The notes beneath the pieces were generated by a model. That model saw nothing but the letters and a program-made list of their open reading frames with translations, had not been told where the DNA came from and searched no databases. Below are positions 1 through 7,180 of a stretch of 64,000 nucleotides of DNA, one piece after another. Made by a program: the position numbers and the translations under genes. Every line of letters starts with the position of its first letter. Position 1 is the stretch's first letter. Origin of the DNA: Nitrosomonas sp. (lineage in GTDB: Bacteria > Pseudomonadota > Gammaproteobacteria > Burkholderiales > Nitrosomonadaceae); contig JAMWZW010000001.1 of assembly GCA_024281995.1 (NCBI GenBank), positions 310,001-374,000 on the forward strand, read 5' to 3'.

Positions 1-684
1 AAAGGTTTGGTACTTAATCTACCTGAAATGAGAATTTATTATTTTCCTGAACCAACAAAAGGGGAAAAACCAGTAGTGATTACCCATCCAGTTGGGATTG
101 GCAGAATGGATTGGGTGACTCCATTGGGAATATCAAAAATTATTGACAAAAAGAAAGATCCAACATGGACGCCTCCAAAATCATTGCAGTTGGATAGAAT
201 AGCCAATGGCGAGCAACCATATCCCAGCATCGTGCCGCCAGGTCCTACCAATCCATTAGGTCGACATGCTATGCGTTTAAGCATTGGTGGTGGTAGTTAT
301 CTAATACATGGCACCATTAAGCCATTTGGTGTTGGCATGCGAGTTTCAGCTGGATGTGTACGTATGTATCCCGAAGACATTGAGGCATTGTTTGATAAAG
401 TTCCACTCGGAACGCAAGTGCAAGTAGTTAACCAGCCGATCAAACTCGGTTGGTTGCTTGATTCACTTTTTATTGAATTGCATCCGCCATTGGAAGAAGA
501 TGAAGAGAAGTATACTAATTACAAACAGATGACAATCAATGCCATCAATGATTTCTTGACATTAAAAAGTAGTCAGAAAAATATTACTGAGGATTTTGAA
601 ATTGATCAGGAAGCTTTAAGAAAAGCAATTATTGAAAAAAATGGTATACCGATTTTAATTTCCCGGTTACGGGATCAAACTTAA
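1..684 (+). CDS. L,D-transpeptidase (YkuD domain), 5' end outside window
   Basis: The reading frame is open back to base 1, so the N-terminus (usually a signal peptide and often a LysM domain) is missing. The visible part starts in the YkuD fold. The catalytic signature is present: an HGT followed about 15 residues later by SAGCVRM, containing the nucleophilic cysteine. Family members cross-link meso-DAP residues of peptidoglycan (3-3 links) or attach lipoproteins to it in the periplasm. The roughly 90-residue acidic tail after the catalytic domain has no recognised motif. A bidirectional terminator follows. The next gene, on the other strand, encodes an Lpp-like lipoprotein, a possible substrate by inference only. 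Confidence 0.9.
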   Translation, partial: KGLVLNLPEMRIYYFPEPTKGEKPVVITHPVGIGRMDWVTPLGISKIIDKKKDPTWTPPKSLQLDRIANGEQPYPSIVPPGPTNPLGRHAMRLSIGGGSYLIHGTIKPFGVGMRVSAGCVRMYPEDIEALFDKVPLGTQVQVVNQPIKLGWLLDSLFIELHPPLEEDEEKYTNYKQMTINAINDFLTLKSSQKNITEDFEIDQEALRKAIIEKNGIPILISRLRDQT

Positions 685-752
685 GTTCATACGATGCACA
701 ACGAATAATGCCGTAGAAGCGAAGAAATTCTATTGTGAAATTAATCATGAAT

Positions 753-783
753 AAAAAAACCCCTCAATTGAGGGGTTTTTTTA
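753..783. terminator. bidirectional Rho-independent terminator
   Basis: A perfect 8-bp palindromic stem (CCCCTCAA/TTGAGGGG, 760-775) is flanked by an A-run on the left and a T-run on the right. It can therefore end both the transpeptidase transcript on the + strand and the lipoprotein transcript on the - strand. Confidence 0.9.
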
Positions 784-806
784 TTATGTTCTATGAAAAT
801 ATCTTA

Positions 807-1085
807 TTACTTATGCATTGCTTTTTTAAACATTCTGTCAATTTTTGATTCGGTTTCCATTGAACGTCTGTTTGCTTCATCCGCGATACGGATTGCATCA
901 TTTGCTTTAGCGCTAGCAGCGGCTGCCTCTGCTTTTGCTGCAGACGCATCGGCTGCAGCTGCATTAATTTTAGCTTGTAGTTCATCAAATTGAGCTGTTG
1001 TAGCACAACCTGTGAGTCCAATAAAAGCACCTGCTATTACTGCCAGTGTTAAGATGCGAACTGGATGCTTGATTTTTTCTTTCAT
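807..1085 (-). CDS. alanine-zipper lipoprotein, Lpp/OprI-like
   Basis: 92 residues. A signal peptide ends in the lipobox LTGC (lipidated Cys near residue 27). The mature part is one alanine-rich helix with heptad-like spacing (AAAADASAAKAEAAAASAKA), then a charged segment ending in lysine (KKAMHK). Murein lipoproteins of the Lpp/OprI group have this design: an outer-membrane lipid anchor, a trimeric Ala-zipper, and a C-terminal Lys used for attachment to peptidoglycan by L,D-transpeptidases. GAGGAG lies 6-7 nt upstream of the ATG. The gene sits between two L,D-transpeptidase genes. Covalent attachment is inferred from the terminal Lys and the context. Confidence 0.8.
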   Translation of the reverse strand: MKEKIKHPVRILTLAVIAGAFIGLTGCATTAQFDELQAKINAAAADASAAKAEAAAASAKANDAIRIADEANRRSMETESKIDRMFKKAMHK

Positions 1086-1364
1086 TCCGATCTCCTCAGT
1101 GTTTATTCTATTTAATGCGCATAAACATCCGCTACTTCATTAGTGTTAGTTACCGATATCGCTACCGGCAACCCACTGGAATCTTATCTGATTTTTTCCA
1201 CAAAATAAATGAATTTAGATGAATTCTCTGACAAATTTACTAAAATCTTAATGTGACATACAATATAATTCAATAACTACATGAATAAATAGATGTTTGT
1301 CTTAATTAAGCAATTCAAGTATTTAACAACAAATATAACAGTTATAAATAAACTGCTCTGATTC

Positions 1365-1958
1365 TTAACGAATATTAACTAAAATGCCAGGTTTTATCCA
1401 CTTTCCGAGTTGATCAATTTGCTCGTTTGTAAGTGCAATACAACCATTAGTCCAATTGTAGTTATGGTGAATTTCTTGGTCACCTCTGCCAATTCCATGT
1501 ATACCGATATGCCCTCCTAAAGGTGTATCTTGAGGAGGTGTTTTTCCCAAATTTTTTGCTTGCAGGATTGATAACCAGGTTTCTTCGGTAATTCTGTTTT
1601 CATCCAAAGCGCGCTTAGCGGTATCAAGATTTGGGTAATTCAAGCCAAAGAAACGATAATAGCGGCTTTTTTCGTTAACCCAACCAACTCTAAATTTACC
1701 GAGTGGGGTTTTATCATCTTGTGTCATTTTTGTCCAAGTAGTACCGTAGCGTCCGATAGCAACATTTTTAAATACTGCCTGGATGGAATTACCTTGCATG
1801 ACTAAAAGCCTGTGTTCCATGGTATCAACGTCAATCCATATTTCATTATTGAGTTGCGCTGGATTGTCACTGGCTCGTGCAAAATTTAGGGCTGATAAAA
1901 CAAAAACTCCACTCACAAAAAATATCAGATAATGAATGAAAGAATTTTGTTGAATCAC
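1365..1958 (-). CDS. L,D-transpeptidase, ErfK/YbiS-type, secreted
   Basis: 197 residues starting at GTG. An N-terminal hydrophobic segment (about residues 7-27, ending near ARAS) is a probable signal peptide. The YkuD domain follows, with GIHG and then NWTNGCIAL, the His and Cys of the active site. The family forms 3-3 peptidoglycan cross-links or anchors Lpp in the periplasm. The domain begins with an 'IWIDVD..EHRLLV' strand typical of the minimal single-domain members. No good Shine-Dalgarno is visible at the GTG, so the start could lie slightly elsewhere. It is divergent from hypC. Confidence 0.85.
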   Translation of the reverse strand: MIQQNSFIHYLIFFVSGVFVLSALNFARASDNPAQLNNEIWIDVDTMEHRLLVMQGNSIQAVFKNVAIGRYGTTWTKMTQDDKTPLGKFRVGWVNEKSRYYRFFGLNYPNLDTAKRALDENRITEETWLSILQAKNLGKTPPQDTPLGGHIGIHGIGRGDQEIHHNYNWTNGCIALTNEQIDQLGKWIKPGILVNIR

Positions 1959-2032
1959 TTGAGTGCGCGTAAAAATAAAGACAGTGCAATTATGTCATAA
2001 TTTCAACGGTTGTATACTTGCATTAGGTGCTT

Positions 2033-2278
2033 ATGTGTCTTGCTATTCCAGCTTATGTTGAACAATTAATCGCTGACGATCAGGCAATTGTTAATCTTTG
2101 TGGCGTGCGCAAGGAAATTTCACTGGCGCTGGTAGAGAATATTGTTGTTGGCGACTATATCATCATACATGCGGGTTTTGCGCTACAGAAACTGGATCAG
2201 TGGGAAGCAGAGCGAACATTAGCTATGTTTGCGGAGATAATCACACTTAATAAAAATGACATCAATGTTGAAGAATAA
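2033..2278 (+). CDS. hypC: hydrogenase maturation chaperone HypC
   Basis: 81 residues. The ATG at 2033 is preferred over the GTG two codons upstream because HypC proteins begin MCLAIP; Cys2, exposed after Met removal, binds HypD and the hydrogenase large-subunit precursor. The small OB-like fold pattern (GVRKEISL, VVGDYIIIHAGFAL) is intact. HypC carries the Fe(CN)2CO unit from HypD to the NiFe active site. It is first in a compact hypC-hypD-hypE run, 9 nt before hypD. No hydrogenase subunit lies in the window, so the client enzyme must be elsewhere. Confidence 0.93.
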   Translation: MCLAIPAYVEQLIADDQAIVNLCGVRKEISLALVENIVVGDYIIIHAGFALQKLDQWEAERTLAMFAEIITLNKNDINVEE

Positions 2279-2287
2279 ATATCAGCT

Positions 2288-3436
2288 ATGAAATACATTG
2301 ATGAATTTCGTGAAGGCAGATTAGCTCAGAGAATTGCCGCCTGCATAGCTGCGGAGGTGGATGCTCGGCGGCGTTACCAATTTATGGAATTTTGCGGCGG
2401 ACATACGCACGCTATTTCGCGATATGGGCTTGTCGATATGCTGCCTGACAATGTGAGAATGATTCACGGCCCGGGTTGTCCGGTGTGCGTTCTGCCCGTT
2501 GGTCAGGTGGAAAATGCCATTCGATTGGCTCAATTACCGGGATTAATACTGTGCAGTTACGGGGACATGCTACGTATACCTGCAGCAAACGGCATGAGCT
2601 TGTTGCGGGCAAAAGCACGAGGCGCAGATGTACGCATGGTTTACTCTAGTGAAGATGCGATAAAAATTGCACAGCAGAATCCTCAGCAACAAGTTGTTTT
2701 TTTTGCGATCGGCTTTGAAACCACGACACCACCTACGGCTATTGCGATCAAAAAAGCTCAAGCGTTGGGTTTAGATAATTTCACCGTATTTTGTAATCAT
2801 GTGTTAACACCTTCTGCTATTTCGCATATTTTGCAATCTCCAGAGGTGCGTGAGTTGGGCGTGGTTTCTCTGGACGGATTTATTGGCCCGGCACACGTGT
2901 CGGTAGTTATAGGTAGCCAGCCGTACCAATATTTTGCTGAAGAATTTCAGAAACCTGTGGTGATAGCCGGTTTTGAGCCATTGGATGTTCTGCAGGCGAT
3001 ATTAATGCTGATCCGCCAAATTAACACGGGCCGCGCAGAAGTGGAGAATGAATTTACCCGCGCAGTATTGCCTCAGGGCAATATTAAAGCGCAATTACTT
3101 GTGTCAGAAGTTTTCGAGTTGCGCCGCTCATTTGAGTGGAGAGGGCTTGGCCTGGTGCCATACAGTGCGCTTAAAATTAAATCCTGCTATGCAGAGTATG
3201 ATGCAGAGCGGCGCTTTTCAATTCCTGCATTGTCAATTGCGGATAATAAAGCATGCGAGTGCGGCGCTATCTTACGTGGCGTTAAACAACCGCAAGATTG
3301 CAAGATTTTTGGCACAGTTTGCACGCCGGAAAACCCGATCGGATCTTGCATGGTATCATCGGAAGGCGCATGTGCAGCGCATTATAGCTATGGACGATTT
3401 CGAAACAAAGATTCTAGTGCGTTACGGAACCATTGA
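2288..3436 (+). CDS. hypD: hydrogenase maturation protein HypD
   Basis: 382 residues, the usual length. It shows the family signatures MEFCGGHTHAI, HGPGCPVCVLP and, near the C-terminus, the cysteines that ligate the [4Fe-4S] cluster (KACECGAILRG, GTVCTPENPIGSC). HypD is the cytoplasmic scaffold on which CN and CO ligands are put on iron, together with HypC and HypE. The stop codon overlaps the hypE ATG (TGATG), which suggests translational coupling. Confidence 0.95.
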   Translation: MKYIDEFREGRLAQRIAACIAAEVDARRRYQFMEFCGGHTHAISRYGLVDMLPDNVRMIHGPGCPVCVLPVGQVENAIRLAQLPGLILCSYGDMLRIPAANGMSLLRAKARGADVRMVYSSEDAIKIAQQNPQQQVVFFAIGFETTTPPTAIAIKKAQALGLDNFTVFCNHVLTPSAISHILQSPEVRELGVVSLDGFIGPAHVSVVIGSQPYQYFAEEFQKPVVIAGFEPLDVLQAILMLIRQINTGRAEVENEFTRAVLPQGNIKAQLLVSEVFELRRSFEWRGLGLVPYSALKIKSCYAEYDAERRFSIPALSIADNKACECGAILRGVKQPQDCKIFGTVCTPENPIGSCMVSSEGACAAHYSYGRFRNKDSSALRNH

Positions 3437-4494
3437 TGTCAAATCCTGGGAGAGTTAAAGCGGGTTATACCCGGGCAATTGATTTTAAACACGGTTGCGT
3501 GGAAATGAAGCATGGCAGCGGCGGGCGCGCGATGGCGCAGTTGATTCAGCAATTGTTCGTGGCGGCTTTCGACAACGAATTCTTACGTCAGAGCAATGAT
3601 CAGGCCTGCTTTCAGGGAGGTAATGAGCGCATGGTGATGTCCACGGATAGTTATGTCATTACGCCTTTGTTTTTTCCTGGCGGGGATATTGGCAGTTTGG
3701 CGGTTCATGGCACCATCAATGACATCGCTATGTCTGGTGCCATGCCAAGCTATCTTGCAGCCAGTTTCATACTGGAAGAAGGCTTCCCGTTTTCCGATCT
3801 GAAACGCATCGTTGATTCCATGGCGCAATCAGCAATGGCCGCAAGTGTGCCGATTGTTACGGGTGATACCAAAGTCGTGGAGAGAGGCAACGCGGACGGT
3901 GTATTTATTACCACGACTGGAATAGGCAGAATAGCAGAGGGAATTAATATTTCGGGTGAGAACGCGCGGCCGGGAGACAAAATACTGATATCCGGTACGC
4001 TGGGAGATCACGGCATCGCCGTGATGGCGTTACGTGAAAATCTATCGTTTCAAACCAGTATTCAATCCGATACGGCAGCTTTACATGATCTAGTCGCGAA
4101 TATGGTTGCTGCCGTGCCGGCTATACATGTACTGCGCGATCCGACACGGGGTGGAGTAGCTACCGTGCTTAACGAAATTGCGCAACAATCAGCGGTTGGG
4201 ATGGTGTTGTATGAAAGCCAATTACCGATGCGTGAGCAAGTGAATGCAGCATGTGAGTTTTTGGGTTTGGATCCGCTCTATATTGCCAATGAAGGTAAAC
4301 TTATAGCAATTTGTAATGCGGATGATGCCGGAAATTTGCTGAATGCAATGCATGCGCATCCTTTGGGAAAGGATGCTGCCATTATTGGCGAAGTGATCGA
4401 GGACACGCATTGTTTTGTGCAGATGCAAACCTGTTTTGGCGGTAAACGCGTAGTTGATTGGCTCAGTGGTGAGCAGCTGCCACGCATTTGTTAA
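3436..4494 (+). CDS. hypE: hydrogenase maturation protein HypE (carbamoyl dehydratase)
   Basis: 352 residues from the ATG that overlaps the hypD stop; a TTG one codon upstream is unlikely. The protein has the PurM-like fold (KHGSGGRAM, GTINDIAMSGA, GDTKVVERG, RDPTRGGVATVLNE). It ends exactly in PRIC, the conserved C-terminal cysteine that HypF carbamoylates and that HypE dehydrates to thiocyanate, the source of the cyanide ligands. The intact C-terminus argues that the gene is functional. HypA, HypB and HypF are not in the window. Confidence 0.95.
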   Translation: MSNPGRVKAGYTRAIDFKHGCVEMKHGSGGRAMAQLIQQLFVAAFDNEFLRQSNDQACFQGGNERMVMSTDSYVITPLFFPGGDIGSLAVHGTINDIAMSGAMPSYLAASFILEEGFPFSDLKRIVDSMAQSAMAASVPIVTGDTKVVERGNADGVFITTTGIGRIAEGINISGENARPGDKILISGTLGDHGIAVMALRENLSFQTSIQSDTAALHDLVANMVAAVPAIHVLRDPTRGGVATVLNEIAQQSAVGMVLYESQLPMREQVNAACEFLGLDPLYIANEGKLIAICNADDAGNLLNAMHAHPLGKDAAIIGEVIEDTHCFVQMQTCFGGKRVVDWLSGEQLPRIC

Positions 4495-4767
4495 GAAGGT
4501 GCACAAATTTGGAAAAAATGCATGGTAATGTTTATGCTGATCGTCCTACAAAATCATTTTTTAAACTAGATTAACCATTAACCATTAGGGAGTTTTCTCA
4601 TGGTAAAGATCTCTGTGTAACTGGTTTTCTCGATTGCATAGGATTTTCAAGTGTTTGATTTATACATGTAAAAAAATATCAAAAACACAGTGATGCAGCG
4701 GTCTTTTTAGAATTTTCTTATCTATATTTTTGCAAGTGTAGTTTTAGTAATATCCTGAAAATTAAAA
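4495..4767. other. non-coding gap between hypE and 6S RNA terminator
   Basis: About 270 bases of AT-rich sequence. I see no ORF above a few codons, no clear terminator for hypE and no recognisable RNA in it. Confidence 0.5.
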
Positions 4768-4798
4768 GGGACAAGAAATATTATCGTTTCTTGTCCCA
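4763..4798 (-). terminator. Rho-independent terminator of 6S RNA
   Basis: GGGACAAGAAA (4768-4778) pairs with TTTCTTGTCCC (4787-4797), an 11-bp stem. On the minus strand it is followed by TTTTAAT. It lies just after the 3' end of the 6S RNA. Confidence 0.85.
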
Positions 4799-4799
4799 A

Positions 4800-4980
4800 A
4801 GAAGCTCCCCACATATGCCGTCAGACCATCATCTTGAACCATAAGGTCCAAGGCGGTTGTTTCATGGACACATCAGGCACTCTCTCTAAAAAGGAGCGCA
4901 CAACAGTATCACTAAAGTCCACAACCATTTTTTAACAATTGGTTCAAAGAATATAAGCCTAAACGAACATCGCAGGGATT
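4800..4980 (-). ncRNA. ssrS: 6S RNA (regulator of sigma70 RNA polymerase)
   Basis: Read on the minus strand, blocks match E. coli 6S RNA in order: CGATGTTCG near the 5' end, GTGCGCTCC in the middle, then CCTTGGACC..GGTTCAAG and GTCTGACGGCAT near the 3' end. The ends can form a closing stem (TCCCTGCG at the 5' end with TGTGGGGA at the 3' end), giving about 180 nt against 184 in E. coli. It lies directly downstream of zapA, as in many proteobacteria, and has its own terminator. 6S RNA mimics an open promoter and sequesters housekeeping RNA polymerase in stationary phase. The exact ends are estimates. Confidence 0.88.
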
Positions 4981-5007
4981 AACCCTATTAAAGGAAATTG
5001 AGCCTTC

Positions 5008-5298
5008 TTATTTCGTGATTACATCATCAACTTTTTTCTTTAATGCAGCAATTCTACGCTTAAATTCATCAATGTCAAAGCCGGTGCCATTGCGCATCAT
5101 GAGTAATTCGTGAGTAATGCTCAATGCTGCAATAATTGCAATCCGATCGGAATCAACAATTTTTCCTTCCGCTTTAACTTCTTGAATTTTTCTGTCCAGG
5201 TAAGCAGCAGCAAGCTGAATTTCTTCTTGTTCTTCAGCAGGGCAGGTAACGCAAAATTCACGTCCCATAATATTTAAATTAAGTGTCTTGTGATTCAT
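5008..5298 (-). CDS. zapA: cell division protein ZapA
   Basis: 96 residues, the full family length. The N-terminal globular part (MNHKTLNLNIMGREFCVTCP) is followed by a helix with the family pattern AAYLDRKIQE..., DRIAIIAALSITHELL, and a C-terminal coiled coil (RRIAALKKKVDDVI). ZapA binds and cross-links FtsZ filaments at midcell. Its ATG lies inside the last codons of the upstream zapB-like gene (20-nt overlap), and 6S RNA follows, so the run is zapB-zapA-ssrS. Confidence 0.93.
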   Translation of the reverse strand: MNHKTLNLNIMGREFCVTCPAEEQEEIQLAAAYLDRKIQEVKAEGKIVDSDRIAIIAALSITHELLMMRNGTGFDIDEFKRRIAALKKKVDDVITK

Positions 5299-5512
5299 TA
5301 TCCGGCATATTTAACAGAAGTGTTTCGAGTTTACCTGCAGCAGCATGTATTTTTTTGATAAGTTTGTCATTTTGCGCACAGGTATCTGCAAGTTCTTTAC
5401 GTAACTTGTTATTTTCTAAACAGGTATCCTGATACAATTGCAGAAGCTGAAGAATTCTTTCTTCAAGAGATCTTAGTTCAGTTTCCATGAAAGCACTCTG
5501 TTCTTGAGCCAT
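5279..5512 (-). CDS. zapB: ZapB-like coiled-coil cell division protein (TIGR02449-type)
   Basis: 77 residues, almost entirely predicted coiled coil (ELRSLEERILQLLQLYQDTC...NNKLRKELAD). Small coiled-coil proteins encoded immediately upstream of zapA in beta- and gammaproteobacteria are annotated as ZapB-like. ZapB connects ZapA to MatP and condenses the Z ring. The assignment rests on coiled-coil character, size and position, because such sequences carry little family-specific signal. A downstream in-frame Met at residue 9 is an alternative start. Confidence 0.7.
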   Translation of the reverse strand: MAQEQSAFMETELRSLEERILQLLQLYQDTCLENNKLRKELADTCAQNDKLIKKIHAAAGKLETLLLNMPDNESQDT

Positions 5513-5574
5513 TTATAGGTTAATTAATAAACCTAACTACTATTGATCAAAAATGTGCAAGTTCCGACATACTA

Positions 5575-5820
5575 TTACAATTTACGGTGTGTGCCGTCAC
5601 AGTAAGGTGCATTGTTAGTTTTCTTGCATGTGCATAACCAAGCTGTTTTATCTTCATCAACACTAAATTTTTTTGGTGTAAATTCAGTATCCTTATGAGA
5701 GCCATCACAGAATGGCTGAGATTTGCTTCGACCGCAGCTACACCAATAATAATCTTTCCCAAGTTCCAACTTAACTTCAATGGGTGAAAAAATTTGTTTT
5801 ATGTCTGAAGATTGACTCAT
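5575..5820 (-). CDS. CDGSH iron-sulfur domain protein (two CDGSH motifs)
   Basis: 81 residues from the second ATG (5820), which has GGAG at proper spacing; the ATG four codons upstream (5832) has no ribosome-binding site. Two C-X-C-X2-(S/T)-X3-P-X-C-D-G-(S/T)-H motifs are visible: CSCGRSKSQPFCDGSH and CTCKKTNNAPYCDGTH. Each binds a redox-active [2Fe-2S] cluster with three Cys and one His, as in the mitoNEET family. There is no signal peptide or membrane segment, so it is probably cytoplasmic. The physiological partner is unknown. Confidence 0.9.
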   Translation of the reverse strand: MSQSSDIKQIFSPIEVKLELGKDYYWCSCGRSKSQPFCDGSHKDTEFTPKKFSVDEDKTAWLCTCKKTNNAPYCDGTHRKL

Positions 5821-5927
5821 TCTCAGCTCCATATCAAGATTAAAAGTACATTATTTTAAGGCCTAACATTAATAGCTCATCTTACTCAATAGCCTAAGTA
5901 TACCTAACTAATTTTGTTAGGAAATTT

Positions 5928-7109
5928 TTATACAAATAACCGTAATGCACTTGGGCTACCAGGGTTAATATGATTTTTCTTCATGGCAGCTTGGATTTCG
6001 ATGAGTTGTTGTTTGCTTTTCTGGATACCAGTGTCGCTTAAAGGCACACGATTGTCATCGACCATAATACCGCCTAGCGTATTAGAAAAAATTCTTGCGA
6101 GGTGAGTCATTTGATCAAATACTCTTTCTCCATGAGTAACACGAGGAACATCGAGCAAGAAGGTCACACCGTGTGTGGTTAATGATTTCATATTTTCAGG
6201 TAGAAACGGAGACTGTTCATAATTACTCAACGTGAATAATACATGATTGCTTTCATCACGATATTTGAAAATACCCTCTGACTCAAGCCTGAATCCGGAA
6301 GCTTCGGCTAATGCACGAATCTTGGTGCCAACAAATGCACCATCGTCTTTACTAATAATATTGATGCCAATCATTACATCTACTTCTGCACAGAATTTAT
6401 CAAGCATGACAGCTTTTTCATGTGTACTAACGATATCAGGGCATTCTGCTGTTGCATGTACTTGCGACGCGAGATCCTGTACTAAATCACGGAATTTGGA
6501 CAAGTTGACTTCGCTGACCGGACCGGCTCTATCGGCAAGCTGCAGGCAGCCTTTTAAAAATACATACCCATCGCTGTCGACATTGGTTTCATTGGTTATT
6601 TCTTCCCATGGCTCATCTTTATGCCGTTGTCCAAGCCAGCACACCAGTTTTCCAAAATCAAATTTTCTTTGTAATAATTTAGCGATATAAGTATTAGCTA
6701 TAACTAAGTTTGATCGGATGTTTACGATGTAATTGGTATTGCTGTCATAATCCAATATCGGTGAGGTTGTCGATGTGCTTGTGGACGCATGTGCCGGAAT
6801 ATTGACTGGAGGCGTCGTTACAGATGTTTTTTGATATTCTGTGGGAGATGCTGATAAATCAGTATGAAGAGACGGATCGACTTCTGAAATTGTGGTTTTA
6901 TTAAACTTGGGTTCAATTCTTTGTGGTAAATCTTCAGATTCTTGTGAGTCCAGAAGAATATCACCGTGTTCTTGATCAAATGCTGATTGTATTTTTCGAT
7001 GATAACGCTGTTGTTGCAGCCAGTTGAAAATTGCAACACCGGCAATAACAATAACGCCGATAATAATCAGGCTTAGCTGCAAGTCACTCATATTATTTAA
7101 TATCTCCAT
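5928..7109 (-). CDS. zipA: cell division protein ZipA
   Basis: 393 residues. The architecture is that of ZipA: a short N-terminus, one transmembrane helix at about residues 12-30 (LSLIIIGVIVIAGVAIF), a charged then Ser/Thr/Pro-rich linker to about residue 125, and a C-terminal FtsZ-binding domain (about 245-385). ZipA tethers FtsZ to the inner membrane. GGAG lies 6 nt before the ATG at 7109. It lies just downstream of smc on the same strand. ligA, a common neighbour of zipA, is instead at 62.6 kb. Confidence 0.85.
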   Translation of the reverse strand: MEILNNMSDLQLSLIIIGVIVIAGVAIFNWLQQQRYHRKIQSAFDQEHGDILLDSQESEDLPQRIEPKFNKTTISEVDPSLHTDLSASPTEYQKTSVTTPPVNIPAHASTSTSTTSPILDYDSNTNYIVNIRSNLVIANTYIAKLLQRKFDFGKLVCWLGQRHKDEPWEEITNETNVDSDGYVFLKGCLQLADRAGPVSEVNLSKFRDLVQDLASQVHATAECPDIVSTHEKAVMLDKFCAEVDVMIGINIISKDDGAFVGTKIRALAEASGFRLESEGIFKYRDESNHVLFTLSNYEQSPFLPENMKSLTTHGVTFLLDVPRVTHGERVFDQMTHLARIFSNTLGGIMVDDNRVPLSDTGIQKSKQQLIEIQAAMKKNHINPGSPSALRLFV

Positions 7110-7180
7110 GCTATCTCCAAAATACCTTGTTATGAAGCGTAGAAGTTAAATCATGGCCGCTTCATGCGATTAATTACAAA

